Positions 47,917 through 60,193 of a DNA stretch of 64,000 nucleotides are shown here, in pieces. Position numbers and translations under genes: made by a program. The stretch covers positions 2,292,001 to 2,356,000 of the forward strand of contig OX485806.1 of the NCBI GenBank assembly GCA_950295325.1, read 5' to 3'. The first letter of the stretch is position 1, and every line of letters begins with the position of its first letter. The notes beneath the pieces are model-generated. The model saw only the letters and a list, made by a program, of their open reading frames with translations, was not told the origin of the DNA and ran no database searches. The stretch is from Polytrichum commune. Its lineage: Eukaryota; Streptophyta; Polytrichopsida; Polytrichales; Polytrichaceae.

Positions 47917-49727
47917 ATGGCTTCTTCTACCTCTAAATCTCCGCTAGAGAAGAAGGTAGCCAAAAGCATACAACCTCTAACTTTTCCAGAGTTGGAGGCC
48001 GATGGGAGAAATTACTTGAAGTGGTGTATCGATGTCAAGGCATACTTGGTAGCTGACGAACTAGAAGGCATTTTGAATTATCCGATACCAGACAATTTTA
48101 CAGCATCACAGAAGAGTTGGGCGTTAGTTTTTATGCGAAAGCATATTGATGATTCACTTGAGCAACAATATTTACGAATTGAAGACCCAACAGACTTGTG
48201 GAGGCAACTAGAGGCCAGATTTTGCCACAAGAAGACCATCTTTTTGCCTAAGGCACGTAATGATTGGGCAAACCTCAGGGTTTATGATTCAGATTTCTCA
48301 TCCTATAACAACGAGTTATTCAAGATTGTATCTCAATTGCACTTGTGTGGGGAGGACAAGACCGATGAAGACATGATTGAAAAGACTTTATCAATTTTCC
48401 CAACTGCGGCTGCATTGCTGGCCCAAATGTACCGGACTATGAGGTTTCGAACCTACTGCGAGCTCACATAGTTCCTGCTACTCGCTGAACAGCAACAGCA
48501 GCTGCTGCTGAAGAACAACAAATCCAAACCGCCCCGCGAAGCCAACGTAGCGGAGATACCAACTAGGAGGCCCAAGGGAGGTTGGAAGTCCAATCAGTAG
48601 AAGCCGAATCGAACTCCTTACTCCAAGCCAAACGATAAGTCTTATAACCCCTCATCTAGCTCTGGCTCTCGCTTTTCCAATAAGTCCAATCAGTTTGGTT
48701 CTCGCAAATGTTTCAAGTGTGGTAGAAACGGTCACATGCAGAAGGAGTGCCGGACAGGCGAGTGCAAAAAGTGTGGTCGTCCGGGGCATCTAACCCGGGA
48801 CTGTAAGACCAATGAATGTCAAAGGTGTGGCAGGATTGGACATGAATCTTGCGAGTGCCGGGCTGGAGCATATACGGAGAAGTTGTACAAGGAACTCCAA
48901 GAGCTTCGGAAGGGCCAGAGGGAGTCACACTCCCTGGCCGCCCCATCCCTTGATGGCACCGACCCTGAAAATTACATAGTGACAGTGGAGTCATTGAGCA
49001 CTCACAACGTCATTGAGATGACGGATGGTGACATGGCTTTGTTGGATAGTGGCTCAACACATACAATCTTGCATGACCCATGGTATTTTGAGTTCTCGAG
49101 ACATGATTCCGAGACTCCTTCATGGCAAACCTGTGAGCTCAGCACAGTTGCCGGAAAACGGAAGATGACCTTCCGTGAGGGCCGGGCGAGAGTCAAGCTC
49201 CCTGGAGGCGCCACCCTCATCTGTTCCAATGCCATGTTCGCCCCGGAGGCACAACGAAGTCTGATTAGCTTCCGCGACCTCCGGGCCCATGGAATTCACG
49301 CCCTGACTGCGATCATGGATGGTGAGGAGATTCTCAAACTGATGCAAAGAGGCACATGCCTCGCTACCGCACGTTGTGGGGCTAACGGCCTCTATGAGAT
49401 TCCAATCTCTTCTCTCACTGCAGGACACCAAGACCACTCAACATATTCAGTCACCATACCTGAGAAAGCCAAGCTCTGGCATTGGAGGATGGGCCACCCA
49501 TGAGTGACCATGTTCAGAAGGATGATACATGTTCTAACAGGTCATGAGGTTTGCCTTAGCGATGCCAACAAGCTTGGAGTGTGCGAGGCGTGTGCTCAGG
49601 GAAAACTCATCCTCAAGCCTTCGCATTGGAAGTTACCGCAGGAGCTCCCTCCACCACTCCATCGACTCCAAGGGGACATCTACGGTCCCATCGCTCCTGA
49701 ATCTGGGCCTTTCAGATTGCTCATCTT
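47917..49727 (+). pseudogene. Copia gag, protease and integrase N-terminus, with stops
   Basis: One frame starts at ATG 47917 and is broken by TAG at 48469, TAG at 48598 and TGA at 49501, but stays open otherwise. Gag has the retrotransposon gag-like region (WRQLEARF, NDWANLRVYD). Three consecutive CCHC zinc knuckles follow (CFKCGRNGHMQKEC, CKKCGRPGHLTRDC, CQRCGRIGHESCEC; 48709-48858); one is usual in Copia. The protease active site is LLDSGSTHTIL (about 49038). The integrase zinc-binding segment LWHWRMGHP...CEACAQGK is followed by GDIYGPI, holding the first catalytic Asp. The frame then runs into the deletion near 49725. Confidence 0.85.
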
Positions 49728-50603
49728 CCTGATGGAAGCATCTTTCTTCACCAAACGGGCTACACTCAGAAGTTGTTAAGGAGATTTGACATGGACAAAG
49801 CCAACCCTCTCTCAGCTCCAATGATTGGTAGAAGCAACACCAAAGATGATCCATATCACCCATGCCAAGAAGAGGAGGAGGAGTTCACGGAGAGAACCCG
49901 CTACCTTGCAGTCGTAGGCGCCTTGTTATACCTTGCAACTTTCACAAGACCTGACATTTCTTTCACTGTGAGTGTCTTGGCAAAGCATAGTCAGAAACCT
50001 TTCATAAGGCATTGGCGCGCTGTCAAGCATGTTTTCAGATATTTGCGTGGCACCGAAGACTTGGGACTTCACTATGTCAAGATTGGCTCCTCGGAAATTA
50101 TCGGTTATGCGGATGCCGGCTACAAATCTGATGTCACCACAAGTAAATCCCAAACTGGGTACATTTTCCTTTACAATAATGCACCCATATCTTGGAAAAG
50201 TGTCAAACAGACGGTGACAACAACCTCCACCAACCACTCAAAGCTAATTGCTTTTCACGAGGCCACTCGAGAAGTTGTTTGGCTTCGAAATCTCCATAGG
50301 TTATTGATAATTCAGACCGGCCTCAACACCCCCATCAACCCAACCATCATATACGAGGATAATGCAGCATGTGTAGCACAAGTGGGTGTTGGAATTATCA
50401 AAAACGGCCGGGTGAAGCATATCGATCCACAAATTTTCAGTTACACACAAGAGTTAATCACAAGTGGTCAAATTCAAGTACAAAACGTCGAATCTGTCCA
50501 CAATATTGCTGATCTCCTCACAAAAGCTTTACCAACCTACATTCATCGTCGACTTGTACAAGCAGCTGGAATGAGACTTTTACATGATCTTAGTTCCAAT
50601 TAG
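49728..50603 (+). pseudogene. Copia reverse transcriptase C-terminus and RNase H
   Basis: In a different frame from gag, the sequence resumes with LPDGSIFLHQTGYTQK and RRFDMDKANPLSAPM, then YLAVVGALLYLA, TRPDISF, HWRAVKH and RYLRGTEDLGL, and ends at 50601-50603. The YVDD catalytic region of the reverse transcriptase is missing. RNase H keeps YADAGY and YEDNAA. The usual NHAE motif reads NHSK, so the catalytic Glu appears replaced by Lys. It cannot be functional. Confidence 0.85.
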
Positions 50604-50770
50604 ATACACTCTTTTCTATCATCTGAGTTTTTTTCCTATAAGAAAGGTTTTTTTGTACTCAGAGGTAGTTTTTAACGAGGTATCTAGCGATTGAGGAGGA
50701 GAATTAGTAGATCACAATCACTAGATTAAAATTTTATTTTTTAACAGTTACTTATTCCTTCGAGGAGGAG

Positions 50771-50943
50771 TGTTGAGTTATCCTAAAGTAAAAGTAACTT
50801 GAGCGAAGTAATAGTAACTGTCTATTCCACTCCAGTCTACTGACTATTGGGGATTCAGTTTACTGTAAGTTACAGCATTGTAAGGTCGCTCCAACATCAA
50901 TATAAAGCCCCACACCTCAGGGTGAAACATAGTTGTTACATTA

Positions 50944-50994
<51 letters not shown>

Positions 50995-51012
50995 TTCTCC
51001 TCTGTCGCAACA
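50771..51012 (+). repeat. 3' LTR of the Copia element
   Basis: 242 bp, with a longer (CT)n tract (about 50948-50991) than the 5' LTR. Ends CAACA followed by the AGCAT duplication. Confidence 0.92.
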
Positions 51013-51017
51013 AGCAT

Positions 51018-54000
51018 AATGACCTTCCCAGTCCCTTGCCCAGAACAGTCATCCAAGCTCCATATATACATTCATCCAATATCCACAGGTACATTCATCC
51101 ACAATCTTGCTGACTTGTCAATAGTCAGTCGGTCGGTCGGTCGGTCAGGGAGCCTTTCAAGCCTTCAGCGAAACGCATCCGCCTCCTTCATCGACACTGG
51201 TATAGAGTAGAAGGCCTATTTCCGTTAACGTAAGCAATTTGGCATAAGTGTAGTACACGTGTGATATTGAGGTGGTTTTTCACGGGTCTAGGAATTGAAC
51301 ATGTACCTGTGCAATTAGGTTGCCTTTGCGAATGGGTTGCCCCTTTACCCATGCAAAGTACCTTGGTGAAATTGGATCACAAAACTCGTAGGTTTGTTAA
51401 TGCGTCTCTATAGTAATCACATCAAAAATCTATTGTAGTTTTTCATATTGTAGTCATAAATATTTGAAAAAGTGAAAAATGATGATAAATTAGCATGGGG
51501 CAATCAAATTGCTCATATTAGTGTACACACACGGCCATTCATCAGGTCATCTGTCCATCTCTGAAGGACTAGGGTTTTCCCCGTGTGGGGATGCCATACA
51601 AAGTTCTTCATCACATGTTCATTCTTTCATACTATATTTGATATCTTTGGTGGCATATACACACATAGTTGAAACGCAAGTTATACGTTACCAAGATGAA
51701 ACGCAAAGGTTTCTTCTTCATTTGTAAGATCTTGAGTTCTATTTCAGAAAACAATCTAGCTATTGAGGTCGAGGCATCCATAGTCGACCAAGCTCATTGA
51801 AGCGCTCACTAGGGTCATGTAATGGCAAGATGAATGAGATCTGTATTTTTTGAGGCAAACGGAGTCAAGGTTTATGTGCAGACGCTTTGTGATCGATTAC
51901 CCTCATAAGAGTTTCGACAACTGTCGTAGCCAAGCATTAGAATTTGATTCACATCTTTTTGCTCCACTCAGACTATGGCTCTTGGCCAAATTATATAATT
52001 TCAAGAGAACTTTCACTCCCTTCCTCAAGAATGAAAGTAATGGATTACACAACTATGGAGCAAATTATCACCACCATCTCCGACTCATCACATGACATTG
52101 TAGAAAACAAGGGCTTCACACTCAATATTGAACTGGAGACAATTGTCCTACTTGAGCTTCAAGAAATCCACTCTTTGCCCGAGGGGGGTACTAATTTTTT
52201 GGCACAACTTCTCCAGTTTATAAAACAATTGTTACCTCTTACTATGGCCTATAGGGTTAAGTTGGAGAGGGTAGCAAGGTGCTCGACCCACAAGAGTTGT
52301 GGTTGTTTATAATCAGAAACTCAAGAGGTTTTGCTAATTTCCCACATGTCTATAGCCTCTTCATTCAAACACCACCTAACCCTTGCCAATGGTAAGAATG
52401 TCCACTTTAGCAGTACTAACCCTCTTTTGACTTAGCAACAACTAAAGACCATTGTTTCTTCACTATTTCAAGAACCAAAACGAAGATTTGATCTCAAAAA
52501 TCAAAATTTGAGCTAATCTAACCAGAAAGTTGGATTGCAGTTGTCCACCTTCAACCATCTCATTTCCGCACCCTAATGCATAGATGCTCAAATCACACAC
52601 AAATCCTCAATCTTTGATACGGTCAATACATGGGCAATTAAAGAAAACACACCATATGGCCCACCTAATTCCCCTTCCCCCTCTACAACCTCTACCCACT
52701 ACACGAAACTGACATATTCCTCCACCTACACTCCATGTGCACGAACACCACCCTTGAGAACATCCATTCATTCAATGTTGGCTCAACTCGTAATTCAACT
52801 CTATAATATAGAAAAAACATATTCGAACAACCACACACAATAAAACAAAATACACAAACCACTCCTCTACAAAAAAAAACAACACATTCCTAATGAAGGT
52901 TGGCACCCACTTTAGAAGCCCCCCCCCCTTTTGGCTACCTTTGCCTTTGCACCATAAAACCGTGCCAATACCTTGTCGAACTTTGAACTAACATCCTTGT
53001 CATCATCACCACCTTCCCAGTGAAGAACACACACTACACCACCCAAAACTCGAGCCTATAATTTATTAATTTCAAATTTTGTCAAAGATCGCGATCCCAC
53101 CCCCACCACCCAATGAATAAAAACTAAACTACCAAGCTTTGGTGGACGCACTAGAAGGAGCCAAATGGTATAAAACAATCGCTTTCCTCACATGAAAGTA
53201 GTATAGGAGGAAAAAAAAGGGCAGTGGCAAGTCCTTTACAAACATTCATCCAACAAATGGATGATTATCATCTCTTCATTGTTTTCATCGAGGAGGCAAT
53301 AACGGAGCAACTACACGTGCGGAATACTTGTTGACCGACATTCATTTGTCCACAAAATTCACCTACCTGATCCATCCATGTGTCCACAATCCAACTTCGT
53401 TCTTTATACCTATCTTCTTCATTCATTATTCGTCCACCTACATTCATTTTGCACTTTGGAAATACAAACACATGTGTTGGGATACTCTCATGACATTCTC
53501 ACGATACCAAAACACATGATACTCGCATGGAGTGTTTTGGTGTGGTCATCACACAAAATCTATTATTATCAACATATTCCAAATGGTTGTGTAAAATGTA
53601 ACCATCATATACACACATTGGCAACCAAAATGTTAAAATGATCAGTTGTCACTGATAGCATGTTGAGCAAACGATTTGGGGATGGCATCGGACATTAATA
53701 CATGTGCAAAATCGCAACATCTCAAGACAATATAGGTCCGAACGAAATAGATTTCCATCAACATAGTGGTGAGGAATGTCGTCAACCTACAGTTGGCATG
53801 AATGATTAATTCTTCACCCTTGATCAAAGTTGCAAACCAAAATCATGTATGTAACATGATTTTGATATATTAAGTTTTAGTGTCACGCAACGATTTGTCA
53901 AATGGTCCATTCTTAACAACACTTAGTGTTGCATACCCTATCATGAAACTTGTGTCAAGTACCACTAATGGTCAACAAGTTCACTATTGGTATAACCATA

Positions 54001-54660
54001 TGACACTTGGCAATAATTTGCTCCATACATGCCCAATAATTTCATAAGGCCTATGCCTAGGTTAGGCAATGATCAACTCATTGACCATTAGTGTAAACAC
54101 GTGACTCTTGACATTAGTGTGCTCAACAATATCTTACCACTGCATATCAAACTATAAAACTATCATCTTAAGTACGCCAATGTGCTATGCTAAATGTCAT
54201 AGCATAAAAAGTACATCACTTTACAAATCATATGTATTGACAAATAGTGTCATATTGACAATTAATGGACATGAAATTTCTAGTGCACAAGGCACTTTGG
54301 TGTCATATATTGCAAATAGTGTACATGACGCTTAATACTATGAATAGTGTAGTATGATGTAAAATCAACATAGGCCAAACAAATAATTATCATGTATTAC
54401 CACAATATAAATTGGATTTTGGTGATGTTATTTCAACATTCAATTAGTCTAATAGAACAATTTTGCTTCAAGAAGTTTACCGCAATGGTTGCGTTATGCA
54501 ATGTAATGCATTGAGGACCAGGTGTTCTAGATGTAGATTTGCAGAACAAACTCTTGATATGAAGAACTACATCATATCTATCTACAAATCAAATTTGGAG
54601 TAAAATGAATCATATGTAAATACAATAAGTTTGCACTCAACACAACCATGACAATTTATT
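51018..54660. other. Intergenic, no gene recognised
   Basis: A (GGTC)n tract lies near 51129-51148. Open frames at 51850-52312 have no recognisable relatives. Positions 53877-54351 are rich in TAGTGT/GTGTCA motifs, as in degraded MITEs. A run of 10 C lies at 52919-52928. Confidence 0.4.
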
Positions 54661-54663
54661 ACA

Positions 54664-57600
54664 CCGGATCGTAAAGCACCCGTATTGAGCTATGTTTGCC
54701 TAAGAATTTGCCGCCCCTAGCCCACACGTCAATGCCCAGACCAAAATTTATCAGTCATGCCCACGTTGTTGCCCACAAGTTGCCTACCTAGGCTAGACAA
54801 AACCATGGATGGAGTCAGCTTTGACGACGTCAATCAACCTCCGAGCCACAGACCCTCCTCGAATGTTGGGAACGTTCCCTACTTTCATCTCCTCGGTTGT
54901 GCACCACATTTGCTAATGTACTATGCATAAAATTTGTGGAATGTGTTGTCCACCGAGATTTGTTGAATGTGTTATGCGTTGAGATCTATGGAATGTGTTA
55001 TGCACTGGGATCAATGCAATGTGTTATGTATAAAATCTACAAATGTGTTTTGCAACGACATTAACGGATCTTAACTTGTTAATGCGCATAGCTCTTTCAT
55101 ATAAATAGTGCATGTAATCAAGTGGTCTTCTTCTTTAAGCTTGTGATGCCAAGATTCTATAGCTTAGTGCAAACACTGTCTTGTTCCATGCCTACACTCA
55201 TATGATTTGTATGTTTGTACACGAGTATTTATGATCGCACTCGATTTGATTATATACTGGTAGTTGATGTGGTGTTATGAGAATTTGCTACATCCACTGA
55301 ATATATTGATTCACTACAATCCATCATTCATATTAGTGTAGACCCATGATTGTTTTGAACTCACTATGAGTTTATAAGTATTCAATCAGTTAGTTGCTAT
55401 GGTTGGTTTAATAATGCAGATTTGTTGATCACACGCACACTGCACATTGATTTGCTAAGCTTTGCGGGTGCAATATAATTAATGAAGACATGGCTAGGAA
55501 CATGTTGTAATCTATGCAAAAGACTTGTAATTTTCATTACATGAGAGCCAACTTCATGGACCTTAAACTCAAATATGAGATACACAACAAAGATGCTAGA
55601 TTTGATCCAACTGCATTTCCATTTGTGCAAGCAAATTTGATGATAGAATTACAAGAATCGATTTAATACCCACCAAAAAGCCCAATCGCGTTTGAGGACC
55701 TCTAGTGGACTTAACAAGTTCCCTTCGGAAACAGTCGGTATAACACCATAAACTAGCAGTCATACCTTGGAAGAGGTTTGATGATTTCATAGTTGGTGAA
55801 CAAAATAACGACTTCTTCCTATGGAAATTGTCTCATGGATTGGTTTTGGATGTGGTATAATCCACAAGTAGTTGATATTAACAGTCGTGACATGAATCCT
55901 TATACATTCCATGTTCTCGTTGGGTGTGTAGATCACCAAGAGGTGGAGGTAGTGATAGTTTCATTATGTGGATAACAAGGATGTACACCTTGGGGTTATC
56001 TCCAATTCAAATCACGAGCCATTACAAACATAATATGAGGGAGTTGTAAAGGAAAGCGTAATGATTTATTTACGATAGATGTGACACAATTTCAAAGGAA
56101 AAGATAACACAACAATATACTTTGTACGTGACGGCGACCATTCCCTGAAAAACATAGAACATTTCTTGAAGAATTTGCTAGAGCATCAACCAAGAAGCAC
56201 ATTGCTTACAGGGGGAAATAGAGTTTGCTAAGATAGAATCTGAAATATAGAATGAAATTGTGTTCATTCATTGCAAAACATATCAAACTCAATAAATGAT
56301 GCGTATTTGAAGTGTTCTATACAACACATATTGTATGACCCATATATTGCATAATACATTTTGCATGACACATTTGCATAACGCAATTTGTATATAAAAA
56401 TCTACAAAATACGTTATGCATAAGACATTTTGCATGACACATTCTACATGACATATTATATATGTCACATTTTGCATGACATATTATCCGACACATTATG
56501 CATGACACGATTTCTACAACAATTTCTACATGATACTTTATGTAAGATATTTTGTGCATGACATTTTCTACATGCTAGAAAAAATGGATTGATACAACTT
56601 ATAATAATTTTTAAAAGAACATTTTATGTCATGGCCAAATATCAACTTGAGTTGACGTAAGTAATCAAGTGTATAATTCTAATAGTTAATTTAATTTGCA
56701 GATATTGCAACTAAGGTCTCTCCTAGAATCATTCCTCGTAATTGAAGTTCCTACTACTAGGTTCGGTAATATATTTTGTCCTTGAACAATAAAGATGACT
56801 ACGCCACTAGCTTGCTGGCCATTCCTAGATGAAAACACTTGTAGAATGCCACAATAAGGCAACCGGATTAGATATGGCATCTTTGTCATTTGTTTCGTAG
56901 TTGGGTTTGAGGTCCATGAAATTGACTCTCATGTAATAAATTTTGTAATTGTTTTGCACAAATTATGATTTATTTACAACCATGTCTTGATTAATTGTGT
57001 TGCAACCGCAAAACTTAGCAAATCAATATGTTATGTGCATGTTGGTTTATGTTATTAGATCAACAAGTCCACGTGATTAAATCAACTGGAGTGACTAACC
57101 GATTGGAGACTCATAAACTTAAAAGTGATGATCCAGTCAAACGAGTACAAAACAATCATGGGGCTACACTAATATGACCAATAGATTGTAGTGGATTAAC
57201 ATAATCATCATATGTGGCAAAATCTCATAACACCACATCAACTACCTACACAACTGAATCGAGTATGATCATAAATACTCATGCACAACTTATAAATCAT
57301 GTGAGTATAGGCATAGAACAAGAGGACATCTGCACCAAACTATAGATTCTTGGCATCATAGGCTCGGAGAGGAAGGTTACTTGATTACATGAAGAATTTG
57401 TATGAAATAGTTGTATGATTAACAAGTATGGATCCGTTAATTATGTTGTAAAACACATTTACAAATCCGGGTATGGTGCATAACACATTGCATAGATCTT
57501 GACACATAACACATTCAACAAATTTAGGTGCATAACATATTAGTAAATGTGGTGCGAAACCAAGGAGATGGGAGTAGGGAACATTCCCAATGTCTCATGA

Positions 57601-57788
57601 GGGTATGTGTCTCAAAGGATGGCTATTGTCATTGGAGGTCACTCCGTCCATGGTTTTGTCCGGTTAGGCAAGCTGAGGCTACAACGTGGGCAAGACCAAT
57701 AAATTATAAATTTTGGGCATTGACATGTGGGCCAAGGGCATGGATTCTTAGGCATACATAGCTCAATAGGGGTGCTTTAACATCCGGC
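54664..57788. mobile_element. Large element with inverted arms of about 930-950 bp (copy B)
   Basis: The left arm (54664-55612) and right arm (56862-57788) are inverted copies. Outer ends: CCGGATCGTAAAGCACCC and the complement of CCGGATGTTAAAGCACCC. Further in, GCTATGTTTGCCTAAGAAT, CACACGTCAATGCCC, GTAGTTGATGTGGTGTTATG, TTGATTTGCTAAG.TTTGCGG and ATTACATGAGAG.CAA.TTCATGGACCT occur in both. The centre (about 1.25 kb) matches copy A and holds GCATGACA/GCATAACA-rich repeats. Such long arms suggest a Mutator-like or fold-back transposon. Diverged ACAATT.A.T sequences just outside both ends might be the old target duplication. Confidence 0.7.
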
Positions 57789-60193
57789 CTTTACAATTAC
57801 TATTAAGCAAACCAAATAAACAAGGACAATGAGCATGGTGGTAGGCGAGCATAGGCGTATGTGCTCCATGTATCGCACTCACCTCAATGCATTATCAACC
57901 ATAAAGACATGTGGACATATTTCAATAGCTTTAACTACTTGGAGGATCGTAATACCATTCAAATGAAAGTAATGCACTCTAAAATGCATGGGTGTAATTG
58001 CACGAAGTAAGGATACCTCATATACAAAGAAAAATCTGGCACAAGTCTTTACTCGTGGACAAATGAATGAATAATCCGGTAGGTAATAATTTGTGTGTAT
58101 GCTTAAATTTGTCCATTAGGAAGGTGAAAACGTACAAACTGAAGCATGAGGAATTTCTCCTATTGATGACCTCGCCAATGTGCATGAACCATTGAAAGAT
58201 GCCAATAAGTTCTCGATGAATCAATTAATAGTTGATATGGCGTCCAAGGATTTGTGATGTTTACAAAAACTCTTACATTGGGAAGAAGAAGATTGGTTTA
58301 CCTATTCCGTAAACTAGAAATGGTTGTGTTTAAATGATTTGATGTTTAAATTGGCACTAGAGATCCCAAATTTGGGTTAAGTGAGGTCTACTTGCTATGT
58401 CTCACGTCCTCAACTTGAAGAGTACTTGTTTTTATTGCAGCCCCTTCACCTATAATGGATCAGTGTATGCAGACACCACAAACCCCAAGCATCCTTGTAC
58501 ATGGGAAACATGTAACCGACGTTCATCCATGATTTTCATTCAAATCCCATGAGATTTTTCATCCATGAATGTGGATTATGTTTGGTAACCAAAATTAATC
58601 CGATATATGAAGATATACATTTGAAGTTCATCGTCCACCTCTTCACAATGCTTACCTAATATGAGCCCATAATTTTCATTCAAATCCCATGGGATTTTTC
58701 ATCCATGAATGTGGATTATGTTTGGTAACCAAAATTAATCCGATATATGACTCCATGCATTTGAAGTTCATCGTCCACCTCTTCACAATGCTTACCTAAT
58801 ATGAGCCTCCGACTCTCGTGCCTTTGGTATGGACATAATACGGTTGATAAGAATGAAGCATGAGGATATGATTGCGGATGAAGGATTTGGAATATGTTGA
58901 TAGATTGTGGATAATAATGAATAGTCTTCTGCACACTAGACATCAAGTTTGTCCTCCGACACTCGTCCCTTTGAAATGGACAAAAACTCAACAAATAAAT
59001 ACAACACAATGATGAGAAGTATTTAACACATTGCATCATGGAATTGATTGTGAATGAACTCTTGATAGATGTCAGTAAGGTGTTTGATAATGGCTCGGGG
59101 GGGGGGGGGGAGGGGGTGACATGCTGAAAAGTAAAAACCATGTGAGAACAACTGTAGGGTGTTTTTGATTCATTGATGAGAAAAATTATAGAAACTTTGG
59201 ATCTATTATAGCCTACTTAAATTGCGAAACATGTGATTATATATAATTTAGCATAAGGGGGAACCCCCCACTTTAGGTTTGAGGTAGAAAGAAATTAGCA
59301 TGACAAGAATTATTGAGGGATCTCTTTAAAAAATAGAATGAGTATATTCACATATAATACATGCAAAATGAATGAAAATTGAATGATTGGGTTATAACGT
59401 GTACACTCTTCTTTCATCAATATATAGCAACATGGATATATGCCATGCCATATTGGAGACTTAAGTTTGCCTTCGTTCAGAACGAGTAAATAAAAAAATT
59501 AGAAGTAATTTAGCATCATTGAAAATAATATAGGTTTTCCTTTATAATTACCTATAGGATGTTGAATATTTGGTGAAGTTGTTTTTCTCTAGCTAAAGAG
59601 TTCCCTAAAATCCAAATGAGGAGGTAAATAGCCCGCATAGAAATACCCTTTGTACGCACGTGGTTACACAACACAAGAGGGAGTGACCCCCCCCCCCCCG
59701 AGGATAATGGCCAATGACCAATTCAGACTGAATGTGGGGAATACCTGGGAATACTACATAAAATATTGTCAGTCCCATAGAACAAGCGCGTGTATCTGAA
59801 TAATGTTACGATCTTTAAAGAAAATTGTAAATACTATTTTGGACAAGATGACATTTTCCACGGAGTTGGACGTGTTGAATGAGTGGTTTACCTTAAGAAG
59901 TTTTTGGTGGAGAATTACCTTTCAAATGAAGATCACGTCAATGAGGGAATGAATCAAGAGTGTTGCACCCCCCACAGGACGAGTCGGTCTCCAACTTTTC
60001 TTCCCATCCATATGGATGTAAGTGGTGCATTAGTGTAGAATAAGGTTGTGATTCACGCGATTTGGATGTGTATTGTGAATAGATTATTGAAAGATGTAAA
60101 CAACGTGTGGATGAATGAATAGGTGCTATCCCCGCACTAGACAAGCCTTAGTCCTAGGGCTCACGCTTCTTTCACATCTTTCACATCAATGGA
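57789..60193. other. Intergenic, with a tandem duplication and G/C runs
   Basis: No gene is called. It holds the 140-bp tandem duplication at 58531-58806 and homopolymers at 59097 (G) and 59687 (C). Confidence 0.45.
58531..58806 (+). repeat. Recent tandem duplication, 140-bp period
   Basis: ATTTTCATTCAAATCCCATG at 58532 recurs at 58672, and the rest of the unit (GTGGATTATGTTTGGTAACC, TTCATCGTCCACCTCTTCAC) is nearly identical, so the duplication is young compared with other repeats here. Confidence 0.85.

Larger units (their letters stand above)
47571..51012 (+). mobile_element. Copia-type LTR retrotransposon, internally deleted
   Basis: Two LTRs (47571-47804, 50771-51012) begin TGTTGAG and end CAACA, and are flanked by a perfect 5-bp duplication AGCAT (47566-47570, 51013-51017). 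A primer-binding-like CGTTATCAGCACGAGG follows the 5' LTR, and a purine tract GAGGAGGAG precedes the 3' LTR. Domain order is gag, zinc knuckles, protease, start of integrase, then end of reverse transcriptase and RNase H. That order places it in Ty1/Copia. The integrase core and most of the reverse transcriptase are deleted. Outside the CT tract the LTRs differ by about 7 substitutions and two 1-bp gaps over roughly 180 bp, so the insertion is not recent. Confidence 0.93.

Noticed and set aside
50847-51113. Open frame across the (CT)n tract giving SLSLSL
   Set aside because: It is simple-sequence translation within the 3' LTR, not a gene.
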